DNA of 64,000 nucleotides from Diospyros lotus (GCF_014633365.1 NC_068342.1:3024622-3088621); one strand, 5' to 3'. Shown: positions 1 to 10,789, counted from the first letter of the stretch. The notes: a model not told the origin generated them from the sequence alone. Numbers and translations are program-made.

Positions 1-177
1 AGAACCCAGTAGCAATTGACGTACAATACTAATGATCCAATATTGAAACAGTTAGCAACAAATTTCAGAAAAACATAAGAGGCAATTTGGAAAAGACTCC
101 TAATGTGGAAGATCACTCCATAGGTTTCAAAACGGAAGCTAGCTGGGAAAGTTGACGGATACAAAAATAAAATAACA
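1..177. other. Flank left of the copia element
   Basis: No coding signal is visible. The last ~20 bases are A-rich and end in TAACA, the 5-bp target-site copy of the copia element that starts at 178. The LINE remnant resumes on the far side of that element, so this A-rich end may be part of the LINE tail. The stretch probably also lies inside intron 2 of the ACBP gene, whose exons 1-2 are near 12 kb, but that depends on sequence outside the window. Confidence 0.4.
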
Positions 178-458
178 TGCAGAAATCCCCTTTTTGGGAG
201 AATAATTCACTATTTTTTTTCTCTTGGGAATGCCACAAATATACATATACACAATGGATCTTAAGAATTCTCCTAGATTTTAGAAATTAAATTCCTACTT
301 TGTAAGACTAGATTACAATAACCTTAAATACAAACAAATCTAATCAAAACTAACTAAGAAATATAAGATATAACAGCAATATAAATCAAGATAAATCACA
401 AAGGATAAATCATCAGATAACAAGCTCAGCAGCTCAGCATAACAACTTTCGATCTACA
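178..458 (-). repeat. 3' LTR of the copia element (281 bp)
   Basis: It starts TGCAGAAATCCCC on the plus strand and ends GATCTACA at 458. It aligns along its whole length with 4868-5733 once the hAT-like insertion there is removed. Substitutions and small differences between the two LTRs show an old insertion. The purine-rich tract (minus-strand AGCTTGAGGGGAAG, about 459-472) abuts its inner edge. Confidence 0.9.
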
Positions 459-3400
459 CTTCCCCTCAAGCTTGGGTTGAATATAATATTCAACCCAGGC
501 TTGGTACTTAGCTCATCAAATACTCTTTTTTGTAATGGCTTAGTCAGAATATCTGCGACCTGGCTGTTTGTAGAAGTGTAGCTTAGCTGAAAAATTCCTT
601 TTTCTAACTTTTCTTTGATGAAGTGCCTATCAATTTTTACATGTTTTGCTCGACCATGGGGGACCGGATTTTTGGCAATACTAATAGCCGATTGGTTGTC
701 ACATAATACTAGTATTGGTTGTTCCATAGTCACCTGTTGTAGCTACCTTTTTAGCCACATACCCTCACAGAACCCATGAGTCATATCTCTAAATTCAGAT
801 TCTGCGCTACTCCTAGAAACCACTGATTGCTTATTATTGCGCCAAGTAACTAAATTTTCACAAACAAATGAACAATATGTCGAGGTTGACCTTCTATCAA
901 AAACTGAACATGCCCAATCAGAAGCACTGTAGATTTTCACCCCTCTGTTCACTGTTTTCTTGAAAATTAATCATTTGCCTAAAGTCAACTTTAGATATCT
1001 CAGAATTCGATATATAGTCTCTGAGTGTCTTTCTCTAGGATCATTCATGAATTGGCTTACCACACTTACGGGAAAACCTATATCTGGTCTAGTATGTGAC
1101 AAGTATATAAGTTTTCCCACCAATCTTTGATATCTCCCTTTATCCACTGGAGCACTTTCTTTGCCAACATCCAGTTTTGAAGTGGTTTCCATTGGTGTAT
1201 CAGATGGTTTGCATCCCAACATACTTGTTTCAATAAGAAGATCTAGGGTATATTTTCATTGAGAAAGTGAAATTCCTTCTTTGGACCTTGCTACTTCCAT
1301 GCCTAGGAAGTATCTTAGGCTTCCTAGATCTTTGATTTCAAACTCTCTCGCCAAGACTTCTTTGAGATCCTTGATTTCAGAAATATTATCTCCCGTAACA
1401 ATTATATCATCAACATACACAATAAAAATGGATATTTTACCTTCCAAGGAATGCTTAATGAATAAGGTATCGTCTGTCTAACATTGACTATTTTCATACT
1501 TCTTGACTACCTTTGTAAATTTCTCTTGAACCAGGATCTAGGAGACTGTTTGAGCCCATAAAGAGATCTCCTTAGTTTGCATACCTTGTTTCTTGTGAGG
1601 TTAGTTTCAAATCCATGAGGAATTTCCATATATACTTCTTCTTCAAGGTCTCCATTTAGAAAACCATTCTTCACATCTAATTGGTAAAGTGTCCAATCCA
1701 AGTTTATAGCTAGGGATAACAAGACTCTGATAGTATTCAATTTTGCCACCAGAACAAAAGTTTCTTGGTAATCTATACCATAAGATTGAGTGAACCCTTT
1801 TGCAACTAGGCAGGCCTTAAATCTGTCAATTCTTCCATCTTCTTTGTATTTGGCTGTAAATACCCATTTGCAGCCCACATGATGTTTTCTAGGGGGTAAT
1901 TCTATAATCTCCCAAGTCCCATTCTTTTTCAAGGCCTTCATTTCCTCGATAACTACCTCCTTCCACTTAGGATGTTGAAAGGCCTCCAGAATAGTTCTAG
2001 GAAGCTGCACCTTACTGATATTTGACATAAATGTTCTAAAATTAGGTGAGAGACCTTTATAAGAAATGTGATTATGAATAGGATGTTGAGTGCATGATCG
2101 TACTCCATTTCTCAATGCTATAAACCAATGTAAATACTCATCCATGACTGAAATTTCAGAATTCTCACCAGCAATCATGGTATTCTCTTTCTGTAACAAT
2201 TCTGGATCTAAGCTCGGATCAGATCAATCCTACGACATGCTGGTTCCCCACTTTCTTTTTGTTTAGACTTTTTCCTAGAATAAACTTGAAATTCATGATG
2301 ATAAGAAGGATTATAACCAATAGGAGGTGAACTGGAAGAAGACTGATCTACTTCTGACTCCTCAGATTGTAGGTTGGGAAGAGAAGACAAATTTGTAGGG
2401 TTTGTAGGTGGCTGAATTTCAGGCTGTTATTGATATTCCCAAAACTGATATTTTTGAGGATTGTTTGGTGTATTCTCCCCCTGAATATCAAATTTGGGAT
2501 AGTAGGATTAGTCTTCAAAAAAGGTTGCATCCATTGAGGTGAAGAATTTCTTAAGACTTGGAGAGTAACATTTGTAACCTCTTTGGTGGGGAGAGTAGCC
2601 AAGAAATATACATTTGATGGACTTTGGGTCAAGTTTGCTCCAAAATAGAGGGTGAATGTGAACAAAAGAGGTACAGCCAAAAATCTTGAGAGGAAGTTGA
2701 GAAAAAACCCGGGTGTGGGGAAAAGAAGCAAGGAGAAGTTGACTTGGAGTGTGATGTTTGAGGATTCGTGAGGGCATTCTATTTATAAGATAGGTGGCCG
2801 TAAGAATAGCCTCACCCCAAAAATATTTAAGAACATGGGAGGAGAACAATAAGGATCTGGCCACTTCCAATAGGTGTCTATTCTTGCGTTCTGCAACCTC
2901 GTTTTGTAAGGGTGTATCTACATAAGAACTTTGATGAATGACGTCTTGTTGTGACAAATAAGTTCCTAGAATGGTATTGAAGTATTCTTTGGCATTATTT
3001 GTTCTTAGAACTTGAATTTTAGCATTAAATTGCCTTTACACAACGGAATGGAAGGTTTGAAAAATGTGGCCAACTTCATACTTTTCTTTCATGAGAAAGA
3101 CCCAGGTAAGACAGGTATGATCATCAATAAAGGAAATAAACCATCGATCCCAGGTAACATTTTTGACTCTAGAAAGCCCCCACACATCACTATGGATCAA
3201 AGAAAACGGATAGGATGGAGTGTAAATTTAACTAGGATAATTAATCCGAACATTCTTAGAATATTGACAAATTTCACATTGAAACATGTGTAAATCTAAA
3301 TTCTTGAACAAAAAGGGGAACAATTTCTGAATGTAAGCAAAGTTTGGATGTCCTAATCTATAGTGCCACAACATAATTGCACTCTTATTTGAATGAAAAG

Positions 3401-3830
3401 TAGAGAGATAAACAGGTGGAGAGTAGCAATTGCTAAAATTTAATTCAATTTTTGAATCAGTCCCTTTAAGAACATAGAGCCCCGAACATGCCTCAACACG
3501 GCCAATCATCTTCCCCAAAGTCGATCCTGAAATTCACACACATCTTTTGAGAATTTTGCAACACAATCCATATCCATAGTGAGTTTACTAATAGATAATA
3601 GGTTGCAGTCTATGTTAAGCACAAAAAATACAGCAAGTAGCGTGAAACCGGTGGACAACACAACCGATCCAATACCTACCACTTTTGATAATGAGCCATT
3701 GGCAATCCTTACCTTCCAATCTTTGTCACATGGCGGCTAGGAATTAGTTAACAGTGCACTATTTCCAATCATGTGGTCAGAAGCTCTTGAGTCAACAATC
3801 AATGGAGTAGATAGCTAACTTTTAGCGGTA
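434..3830 (-). pseudogene. Copia pol remnants (PR, IN, RT, RNase H)
   Basis: Degenerate pol, read right to left. The protease region near 3745-3793 carries DSRA where copia proteases have DSGA. A GAG-pre-integrase segment (3228-3518) has the typical WHYRLGHPN block and Cys-X2-Cys. Integrase-core pieces lie at 2508-2957. RT is at 1507-2199 (QLDVKNGFLNGDLEEEVYM, SLYGLKQ) and 1256-1447 (YVDDIIVTGD), separated by a frameshift. RNase H is broken between 743-952 and 434-733 (DNQSAISIAKNP). Six or more disruptions make a working polyprotein impossible. The family assignment is secure; I did not assign a clade. Confidence 0.9.
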
Positions 3831-3984
3831 AAAATATGTAAAGGGTTACCTATGTGGGCTATAGAACCTGCTGCTATTGTAGAGGCCTGAAGCTGTGTTT
3901 TACCAAAAATATTCTGTAGCCACTCCATCTGTTCTTTACTGAATAAGCTCGGATTTAAGGTAGTAACAGTGTCTTCGGTGGCTA

Positions 3985-4740
3985 TTAGGTTACCCTACTC
4001 CGCCTTTCATGTGCTAGTTTCCAATCCGGAGGCTTGCCATGGATATCCCAGCATGTATCCTTTGTGTGATCAGTCTTGTGACAATGGTCACACCAAGGAC
4101 AACCCTTCTTTTGCTTGATATTTGTTGGGTTGCCTCCTCGAGTAAATAGGGCAGAATGTTCCAAGCTTGGATTTGAAGGCTTTAACATCAGTTTCAACCT
4201 ACTTTTTTCTCTACAAACCGCAGCAAACACCTCCTTGATACTCGGTAGAGGTTTTGTGCCAAGAATCCTACCTCTCACGCCATCTAGGTTTTTATTTAAA
4301 CCAATTAGGAATTTATACAACCACTTCTTCTCCACTATTTTCTTGCATTGTGTTGAATCTTCAATGCACTTCCATTGAATAGTGTCACACTTATCCAGTT
4401 GAAGCCAAAACTTATTCAAGGAATTGAAGTATTGAGTGACTTGAGACTCACCTTACCTTAGATCATCGAGAATACTCTCTATCTCAAACAACTCAGAGAT
4501 ATTCTCAATATAGGAGTAGACTTCCCTAACAGCCTCCCAAATTTCTTGTGTTGTGTCGTATAATAAGAAATTCTCACTTATCTCATTGTTCATTGAATTA
4601 ATCAGCCAAGACATCACCATGTTGTTCTCGGCCTTCCAGATCCGGTGCTATGATTCCTCCTCCTTTGGTTTGCTGGCAGCTCCGATTAAATAATCATCTT
4701 TTTCTTTTCCATATATGAACATCATCACCAATTGTGACCA
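3985..4740 (-). pseudogene. Copia gag remnant with zinc knuckle
   Basis: The open part at 3985-4419 carries the copia Gag core (LYKFLIGLNKNLDGVRGRIL) and a CCHC zinc knuckle spaced C-X2-C-X4-H-X4-C (CDHCHKTDHTKDTC). Reading upstream to about 4740, the frame continues with recognisable Gag-like sequence (MVMSWLINSMNNEI) but is interrupted by stops. It would have encoded the nucleocapsid/capsid protein of the element. It lies directly downstream of the primer binding site, as expected. Confidence 0.8.
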
Positions 4741-4856
4741 TTGAATGTAATTTTGGCCATTCAATTTGTGACCGGTGACAGTTAAAAATTGGAAAGGGAG
4801 GGCTTAGTGAGGCGGCGGATAAAGGCTTAACAAAGAGAAAGGAGAAAAGAATTCTA

Positions 4857-4867
4857 CTCTGATACCA
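4857..4867 (-). other. Primer binding site of the copia element
   Basis: On the minus strand this reads TGGTATCAGAG, the usual plant initiator-tRNA-Met primer site. It lies immediately inside the 5' LTR, which begins at 4868. It fixes the orientation and the LTR inner edge. Confidence 0.88.
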
Positions 4868-5733
4868 TGTAGAAATCCCCTTTTTGGGAGAATAATTCAC
4901 TATATTTTTTCCCTTGCGAATGCCACAAATATATATATACACAATGGATCCTAAGAATTCTCCTAGATTTTATAGATTTAATTCCTACTTTGTAGGATTA
5001 GATTACAACAACCTTAAATACAAACAAACCCAGTGTTCTAAAAGGCGCTAGTCGGGCGCCAGCTCGGGGCCTAGCGCCTAGGCCGAGCCTAAAAAATATG
5101 CTTGGGGTAATTGTAGAGAATAACTTAAAACACATAATAACATATTACTTGTAGAAATTAGCTTAGAGAAGGGTTTATCAAAATTTTTATTTATTTTTTA
5201 TTTTCTAAATACCTCTCCCCCCCTCCCTCGGCGTACTCGGATGCCCCCATTTTCAACCTTCTCACTCTCTCTCTCTCTCAAGCCTGCATCCACGAACCAC
5301 CGTCGCCCCCACTCGACCAGCTACAGAAACCTGCCACCACGAGAGAGAAATCGAAGAGACGATTGGTGATGGCGGCGGCAGTGATGAGAGTGAGAAATCG
5401 AGGCCAAGGGAAAATACCGAACACAAATCCAAACACACAAATCGGAGCCAAGAGAAAAATCAAGGCCAAGGTAAGTTTGTAAGTCTTCAAAAATCAGGCG
5501 ACCCAGGCTGCTAGGCGTCGATTGGGCCCGATTGATCGCGCCCAGCGCCTAGGGTGCCAATTTGCCTATATTCGCGACGGCTGCCTAGGCCGCCTTTTAG
5601 AACACTGAACAAATCTAATCAAAACTAACTAAGAAAGATAAGATATAACAGCAATATAAATCAAAATAAATCACGGAGAATAAATCAGCAGATAATGAGT
5701 TCAGCAGCTCGGTATAACAGCTTTTGATCTATA
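4868..5733 (-). repeat. 5' LTR of the copia element, split by a TIR element
   Basis: The left part 4868-5030 and right part 5608-5733 together match the 281-bp LTR at 178-458. The interruption is a 577-bp element with perfect terminal inverted repeats. 866 minus 577 minus 8 gives exactly 281, which supports the boundaries. Confidence 0.9.
5031..5607. mobile_element. hAT-like non-autonomous TIR element (577 bp)
   Basis: Perfect 17-bp terminal inverted repeats (CAGTGTTCTAAAAGGCG at the left, its complement at the right) are flanked by 8-bp repeats AACAAACC (5023-5030) and AACAAATC (5608-5615), one mismatch. Eight-base duplications and CAGTG ends are typical of hAT. Subterminal GC-rich motifs (GGCGCTAG, CTAGCGCC, CCTAGGC) recur at both ends in both orientations. 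I see no transposase; the interior is CT- and A-rich. Confidence 0.88.
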
Positions 5734-5738
5734 TAACG

Positions 5739-6669
5739 ACAGCACACCAAGCCTTTATCCCACTATGTGGAGCTAGCTACATGAATTCTAACTTGCAAGT
5801 GATTTATATCTATGGCCTTATCTTCTGTAAAGCCCTTATAGCTCATATTATACCTACGCATCTCCCAAACTCTCACTAAGTTATTCTTGGTCTTCTTCTA
5901 CCTCTTTTGTTAGATACTTGTTCCATTCCACCCACTTTCCCCATAGGAGCATCTGTTTGTCTTATTCTCACATAGCCAAACCATCTTTGTGTATCAAGTA
6001 TCTTATCTTCAATAGTAGCCTCTTTGACCTTATTTACAAATAATCTCATTTCTAATTTTATCTTTTCTTGTATGAGTGCACACCCATTTAACATCCCCAT
6101 CTTTGTCACACTCATATTTTGCACATGCTAGTGCTTTATTGTCCAGCATAAGGTACCATATAGCAAAACTAGTCCTACAGCTATCTTATAAAACTTTCCT
6201 TCTAGCTTTAATATAATATTACTATCAAATAAAACGTGGATGCACTCCTTCATTCTAACCATCCTAATTTAATTCTATGGGCAATAGTCTCATTAATCTT
6301 CTCATCTTCTTGCATAATTAAACTGATCTTTTCTTGGTATGACTTGATTTTCTAATTTTGTCACAACATCACCCATTTATATTTTTAATAAACTCAGATT
6401 CCATATATTTGGTTTTTAATATGCTTAACTTACAACCTCAGATGTTAAAGTGTCCAACACAACATCATCTACAAATAACTTATACAAGGGTACTGCTGCC
6501 TAGATATACTTAAAGAGTTCATCCATTGCTAGGAAAAATAGATAAGGGCTTAAAGCAAATCCTTGATGTAAAAAACCAATTGTAATTGGAAAAGCCTAAG
6601 TATCTCCTCCATATATTCTGACATGTGCGCTTGCTCCATGATTAATGTCTTTAATAGAATGTATATAAA
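5739..6669 (-). mobile_element. RTE-type LINE, 3' part (RT C-terminal half and tail)
   Basis: Read on the minus strand. The 3' tail has the RTE signature found in many plant copies (complement of AAGCCTTTATCCCACTATGT near 5749-5768). ORF 5876-6124 resembles the RTE C-terminus (IEDKILDTQRWFGYVRIRQTDAP). Farther right, conceptual translation shows degraded RT motifs: GLHQG-like near 6580, FVDDVVL near 6460, and YIHSIKD at the right edge. It is broken by stops. It matches the other LINE half at 10790-11290, so the two were one element before the insertions at 6670-10790. Confidence 0.8.
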
Positions 6670-6674
6670 GAAGT

Positions 6675-7291
6675 TGTTGAAGTTTGCCTCGAGTTTTGTC
6701 CTAGAAGATAGCAGAACCGGAAAGGAGCATGAAGGAGTAGTCTTGGCTGAAGAAATTAGGTAGCTAGGGGTTAAGTGTAATTAGTACATTTTGTTGGGGT
6801 CAATATGTAATTTCCCTAAGTTAGTTAGTTGCTTAAGTGTGTCCGCCTCCTCTATAAATAAGAGGGCAAGGCGCATGCTGAGAGGGGATCATTCTGTGAA
6901 GTGCTCTAGTCCTTTGTATTATGAGTGCAAGGCATTGTTCAAGAAAGGAAGACTGTCTACAAGTCTTGGGGTTTTTTCTTGGGGAAACAGTGTGGTATTG
7001 TACTCAGGGTTTGTGGGCTATGAGGGCTGTGATGTACTGATCTTTTGTCTGGAAATAAAGATTGCTTGAAAGGGTGTTTGAAGGTTGGATATAGGTTTCC
7101 TCAAAAGAAACCGAACCAGGATACATCCGCGCCTATTGCTTGTGGTTTGATTGTTTCTTGTTCTTATTTTCATTCTGTTTTTGATTGCTTATATTTTTTG
7201 TTTTCAATTCCTATTATCGTTGGGTGGATTTGAGAGTGTTGAGAGAGGCATATACCATCTAAGGGTCATTCCGCATAGTCCTAGAATAACA
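6675..7291 (+). repeat. 5' LTR of the gag-only element (617 bp)
   Basis: The LTR runs from TGTTGAAG to AATAACA. TATAAATAAG near 6854 is a plausible promoter element. It is the full-length copy; the partner LTR at 10245 keeps only its first ~119 and last ~114 bases. Confidence 0.85.
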
Positions 7292-7294
7292 AAT

Positions 7295-7306
7295 TGGTAT
7301 CAGAGC
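7295..7306 (+). other. Primer binding site of the gag-only element
   Basis: TGGTATCAGAGC lies three bases after the 5' LTR and matches the plant initiator-tRNA-Met primer site. Its conservation shows that the element was once reverse-transcribed. Confidence 0.85.
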
Positions 7307-7386
7307 TAGTTTTTAGGTTCAAGAACAGTCCAAGAACCTTCAAGATTTCATCTGTTTTGAATTCTTTATTATAGAACAGTGTCATA

Positions 7387-8220
7387 ATGGCTGCAACTAG
7401 GTATGATATTGAGAAGTTTGATGGCCAGAATGATTTCGGCCTTTGGAGGATGAAAATGAGGGCATTACTAGGGAATCTAGGACTAGAAGAGACTTTAGAT
7501 GAGGAAGAAATACTGCCTGAAACCTCCACTAAAGAACAGAAAAAGGAAAAATCAAAAGAAAAGAAAGATATTGACAAGAAAGCTTTTAACACCTTGATTT
7601 TAAGTTTAGGGGACAAAGTCTTGAGGGAAGTGGCCAAAATGACCACGGCATCAAACCTTTGGAAAAGATTGGAGACCCTTTACTTGACTAAAACCTTGTC
7701 TACTAGGTTATATTTGAAAACCAAATTTTTCTCCTTTAGAATGGATGAAGGTAAGAAACTACAAGAGCACATAGATGAGTTTAACAAGTTATGTTTGGAT
7801 CTTGAGAACATAGACATGAAATATGATGATGAGGATAAGGCCTTAGTCTTATTGCACTCTCTACCAAAGTCATATGAAACCTTTGTTGACATCTTAAAAC
7901 ATGGTAGAGACAAGTTGTCTCTAGATGATGTGACCAGAGCCTTGAGTTCCAAGGAATTACAACATAAGGTTGAAAGAAAGAACTCTATACATGATGCTCT
8001 TACAATTGGGACTAGACCAGAAAACAGGGACCCTAAATTTAAGGGTAGGTCTAGGTCAAAGTCTAGGAATGGCAAGAAAATGATAAGATGTTATCACTGC
8101 CATGATGAGGGACATATTAAGAAGAATTGTCCCAAAAGAAAGAGTGAAATCCTAGAGAAAAACCCTGGAATTTCTTCATTTGTGTGTGAGGCTGACTATG
8201 ATAGTGCAGATGCCCTATAA
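7387..8220 (+). CDS. gag: Copia-type Gag polyprotein (277 aa)
   Basis: Intact 277-residue Gag. The N-terminal YDIEKFDGQNDFGLWRMKMR block (residues about 6-25) and the LWKRLETLYLTKTLSTRLYL block (about 87-106) are typical of the UBN2-type Gag of plant copia elements. A basic stretch near residue 220 (SRSKSRNGKK) is followed by a CCHC zinc knuckle, C-X2-C-X4-H-X4-C (CYHCHDEGHIKKNC, about 233-246). It would form the virus-like particle and bind element RNA. A stop follows directly (DSADAL) with no fused protease, unlike autonomous copia elements. The ATG is the first after the primer site. Confidence 0.88.
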   Translation: MAATRYDIEKFDGQNDFGLWRMKMRALLGNLGLEETLDEEEILPETSTKEQKKEKSKEKKDIDKKAFNTLILSLGDKVLREVAKMTTASNLWKRLETLYLTKTLSTRLYLKTKFFSFRMDEGKKLQEHIDEFNKLCLDLENIDMKYDDEDKALVLLHSLPKSYETFVDILKHGRDKLSLDDVTRALSSKELQHKVERKNSIHDALTIGTRPENRDPKFKGRSRSKSRNGKKMIRCYHCHDEGHIKKNCPKRKSEILEKNPGISSFVCEADYDSADAL

Positions 8221-10244
8221 ATATCTAGAAATGCTGGAAATATAGCATAGTTTCTAGGTTTAGGGTGGACTTATCATAGAAAATGGTTTTTTCAATTTAT
8301 AGAGTCATAGTAGGTGATATGGTGTTAGTAGGCAATAATCAAGAGTAAAGTATCAAGCCCATTAGAGATCAGTTTCTAGGATCTAAGGGGACCTATCTAG
8401 GCCTTGTCTCATGGTGGAGCTAGGTGAGGTAAACCTAGTGAAGATGGTGTGTTCCTAAGGAATTCCCAAGCATATATGAGCTTGCTGGAATTTAGGAAGC
8501 TTGCTGGAAATTGCTTCTGGTGTGAAGGGTTAGGTGTGTGGAGTTGTGTAATAGGTATACCTAGGTCTCCTAAAGATAGGGTTCTTTCCTATGAGGGAAA
8601 ACTCTACTAATAGGACATGGAATTAGTTGATTCCAAGGGCAAGGGATGGAATCTGGAATGCTGTGTAAAGAAAAACAGCAAGGAGAATCCTTTGGGAATG
8701 TCCTAAACTAACCTATGAACCAGGGTATAGCAATAGGGAAATCTAGAAAATGTTTTGATCAGATTCATTGTGTAAGCTTGGGCTGAATTGTGAGAGGGAG
8801 GAAGCTAGTGTTTAAGATAGCTTTGGCTCTTGCAGTGAGGGTCCTTGTGAACAGTGAGGGGAAAAGGGTGTGTGCAAGGGTTGTCTTGTATGGTGAGGCC
8901 CATGGTTGATCAAAATCTGGATTAAGCAATGAAAGGGAAGGAGAGTCATCTTGTAAGTAACGAGCAAGGGAATAGAAGGTCTAGTTTTGCCTAGGATGGG
9001 TAAAAGATAGATCCTCAAGTAATCTACCAGTGAGGTATGGAATGTTGGGTTTGAAGGATGCTTAGGCTCAGGTTTGAGTGCTAAGGAGCAGGCTGGAAAA
9101 TAGAATCTCTTGTATAAGAAGACGTGATGCACTCTTGTCCAAATGAATGGCATGGAGCCATGTAAATTTTGGGGAGAATGTTGGACTTAAATGGAATATC
9201 CCTTAGGTTAAAGGGGTGGAGTGCTGTTGTAGTGTCTATTTGTAATTAAGGAAGTGCTGGAAATGGGAAAAGTCTAGGGAAATGGCTAGACATGGCCATT
9301 GGTTATAGCAGCACATGAAGGCTTAATTTGGATCAAATAAGTAATCTCTAACAGCCAGTATCCATGTGGAAATTAAGAGAGAAAAGTGATCTTATAGTGT
9401 AGCCAAGGGATAATAGGCTAGAGGGAAAGGTAAGCAAGGATTGGTTGCTTAGAAGGTCTCTCTAGGTATGATAGTAATTCCCTAGGTAAGATATAAGATT
9501 GTGATAGTCCAAAAAGGGTAAATTGAGTGCATGAGGAAGCTGTGTCAATTTCAATGGTACGCCTAGGATAAGTAAGGAAGCTTCATTGATAGTTATCCAA
9601 TGGAAATCTCAAGGTGTAGCTGAGGTTGTAGTTCAATATTTGAGATTGTTGGAAGGAGGAGAAGCTGAAAAGGCATAGAGGTTGGAATAGAAATGGACAG
9701 CTTATGGCAGCCTAGGTTACCCAAATCTTAAACATATCTTGGTAGGCTGGTAGTTAGAAGAGTCTCAAGAGGTTGAGCAGTCTTGTTCTGAAGTAAACAT
9801 AAGAAGGGAAGACAGTGGTAAAGCCTAAAGGCCGGTTTTGGGAGCTAGGAGGAAGTCTAGCAGGATTTAAGGCCAATCCGGGTAAGGAGCACTGTTGATG
9901 TAATGCTGTGTAAAAGTTTGGACCCTTTGGGATTAAGGAATAACATTGAGTATGGATTTGGTTTATGGTGGAGTGTAGGTAGACACCATGTAGAGACCAA
10001 TCATATTGATGGTAGGAATATATTCATTAAAAAATCCCTTGAGGAAGATAATATGTAATGAGAGTTACAGGTTTAGTTATTGCAGCTGGAATTTTATCAA
10101 AAGGGTGGTCCATTGTTATGTTTTACAGCATTGATTTGTTTTCTTTGATGTGTTTGTGTTTGATATGATCAAGTTTATCCATCATTCATGGAGAAAGCAG
10201 GAGTTGGCTATCGGGTGAAGAACTCAAGGCAAATGGTGGAGAAT
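8221..10244 (+). other. Non-coding body of the gag-only element
   Basis: About 2 kb between the Gag stop and the 3' LTR. All three forward frames are full of stops, and I found none of the copia pol signatures seen in the neighbouring element (LDVKN, YVDD, DNQSA). A 113-aa reverse frame at 8812-9153 looks random. A purine-rich stretch just before 10245 (GGCAAATGGTGGAGAAT) may be the polypurine tract. Confidence 0.7.
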
Positions 10245-10477
10245 TGTTGAAGTTTGCCTTGAGTTTTGTCCTAGAAGATAGTAGAACCAGAAAGAAGCAT
10301 GAAGGAGTAGTCTCGGCTGAAGAAATTAGGCAGCTAGGGGTTAAGTGTAATTAGTACATTTTGTTTTTGATTGCTTATATTTTCTGTTTTCAATTCCTAT
10401 TATCGCTGGGTGGATTTGAGAGTGTTGAGAGAGGCATATACCATCTAAGGGTCATTTCGCATAGTCCTAGAATAACA
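10245..10477 (+). repeat. 3' LTR of the gag-only element, internally deleted
   Basis: The first ~119 bp match 6675-6793 and the last ~114 bp match 7178-7291. The middle 384 bp is missing. The join lies at a short T-rich similarity (ATTTTGTT and ATTCTGTTTTT in the full copy), consistent with a microhomology deletion. Confidence 0.85.
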
Positions 10478-10482
10478 GAACT

Positions 10483-10789
10483 CATATTGCCCTAGGTTTT
10501 CCTAGGGTTTAGAATGGGGTTTTGAGGAAAAATGAAGAAAGAAAGAATAGAATGGAGGGAGAAAACAGAACAGAAAGAGGGAGAAATTGAGAAGAAAGGG
10601 GGAGGGTTCAGACGAAATAGAGAGGGAGATAAGAATTGAGAGTGAAAACAGAATTGATACATTCATTCAATAGCTACCTATTCTCTATTCAACAGCCTAT
10701 TTATTGGCTGTTTACATCCATGCAGTTATTACCGAACTAACAACGTACAATTAAAAGAAGGTACAAACGAGAAACAATTACAACTAATG
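10483..10789 (-). repeat. LTR-like segment inserted in the LINE
   Basis: Just over 300 bp that belong neither to the gag-only element nor to the LINE. On the minus strand it has a TATA-like AATAAATAGG near 10695, then a pyrimidine-rich leader and a terminal part, as in a solo LTR. The LINE frame stops at its right edge (near 10790) and resumes left of the gag-only element. The two insertions therefore share one LINE break, with the gag-only element near the far end of this segment. I could not fix its ends or a target duplication. Confidence 0.45.

Larger units (their letters stand above)
178..5733 (-). mobile_element. Ty1/copia LTR retrotransposon, decayed, with nested insertion
   Basis: This is a complete but dead copia element read right to left. 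It has two LTRs (5' LTR 4868-5733, 3' LTR 178-458), an initiator-Met-type primer binding site touching the 5' LTR, a purine tract touching the 3' LTR, and gag, protease, integrase, RT and RNase H pieces in copia order. Flanking 5-bp target duplications are TAACA (173-177) and TAACG (5734-5738), one mismatch. Without the 577-bp element and its 8-bp duplication inside the 5' LTR, both LTRs are 281 bp. The coding region is cut by stops and frameshifts, so it is not autonomous. It sits in the tail of an RTE LINE. Confidence 0.93.
6675..10477 (+). mobile_element. Gag-only copia-type LTR retrotransposon
   Basis: LTRs at 6675-7291 and 10245-10477 start TGTTGAAGTTTGCC and end in AATAACA. Flanking 5-bp copies are GAAGT (6670-6674) and GAACT (10478-10482). 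A primer site TGGTATCAGAGC starts at 7295. The only open frame of note is a copia Gag at 7387-8220. The next 2 kb to the 3' LTR shows no protease, integrase, RT or RNase H that I can read, only scattered stops. It fits the gag-only non-autonomous class (TR-GAG-like), which must borrow pol from a relative. The 3' LTR lacks 384 bp of the 5' LTR. Confidence 0.85.

Noticed and set aside
8812..9153. 113-aa minus-strand ORF in the gag-only element
   Set aside because: No family resemblance, antisense to the element, and low-complexity composition; likely chance.
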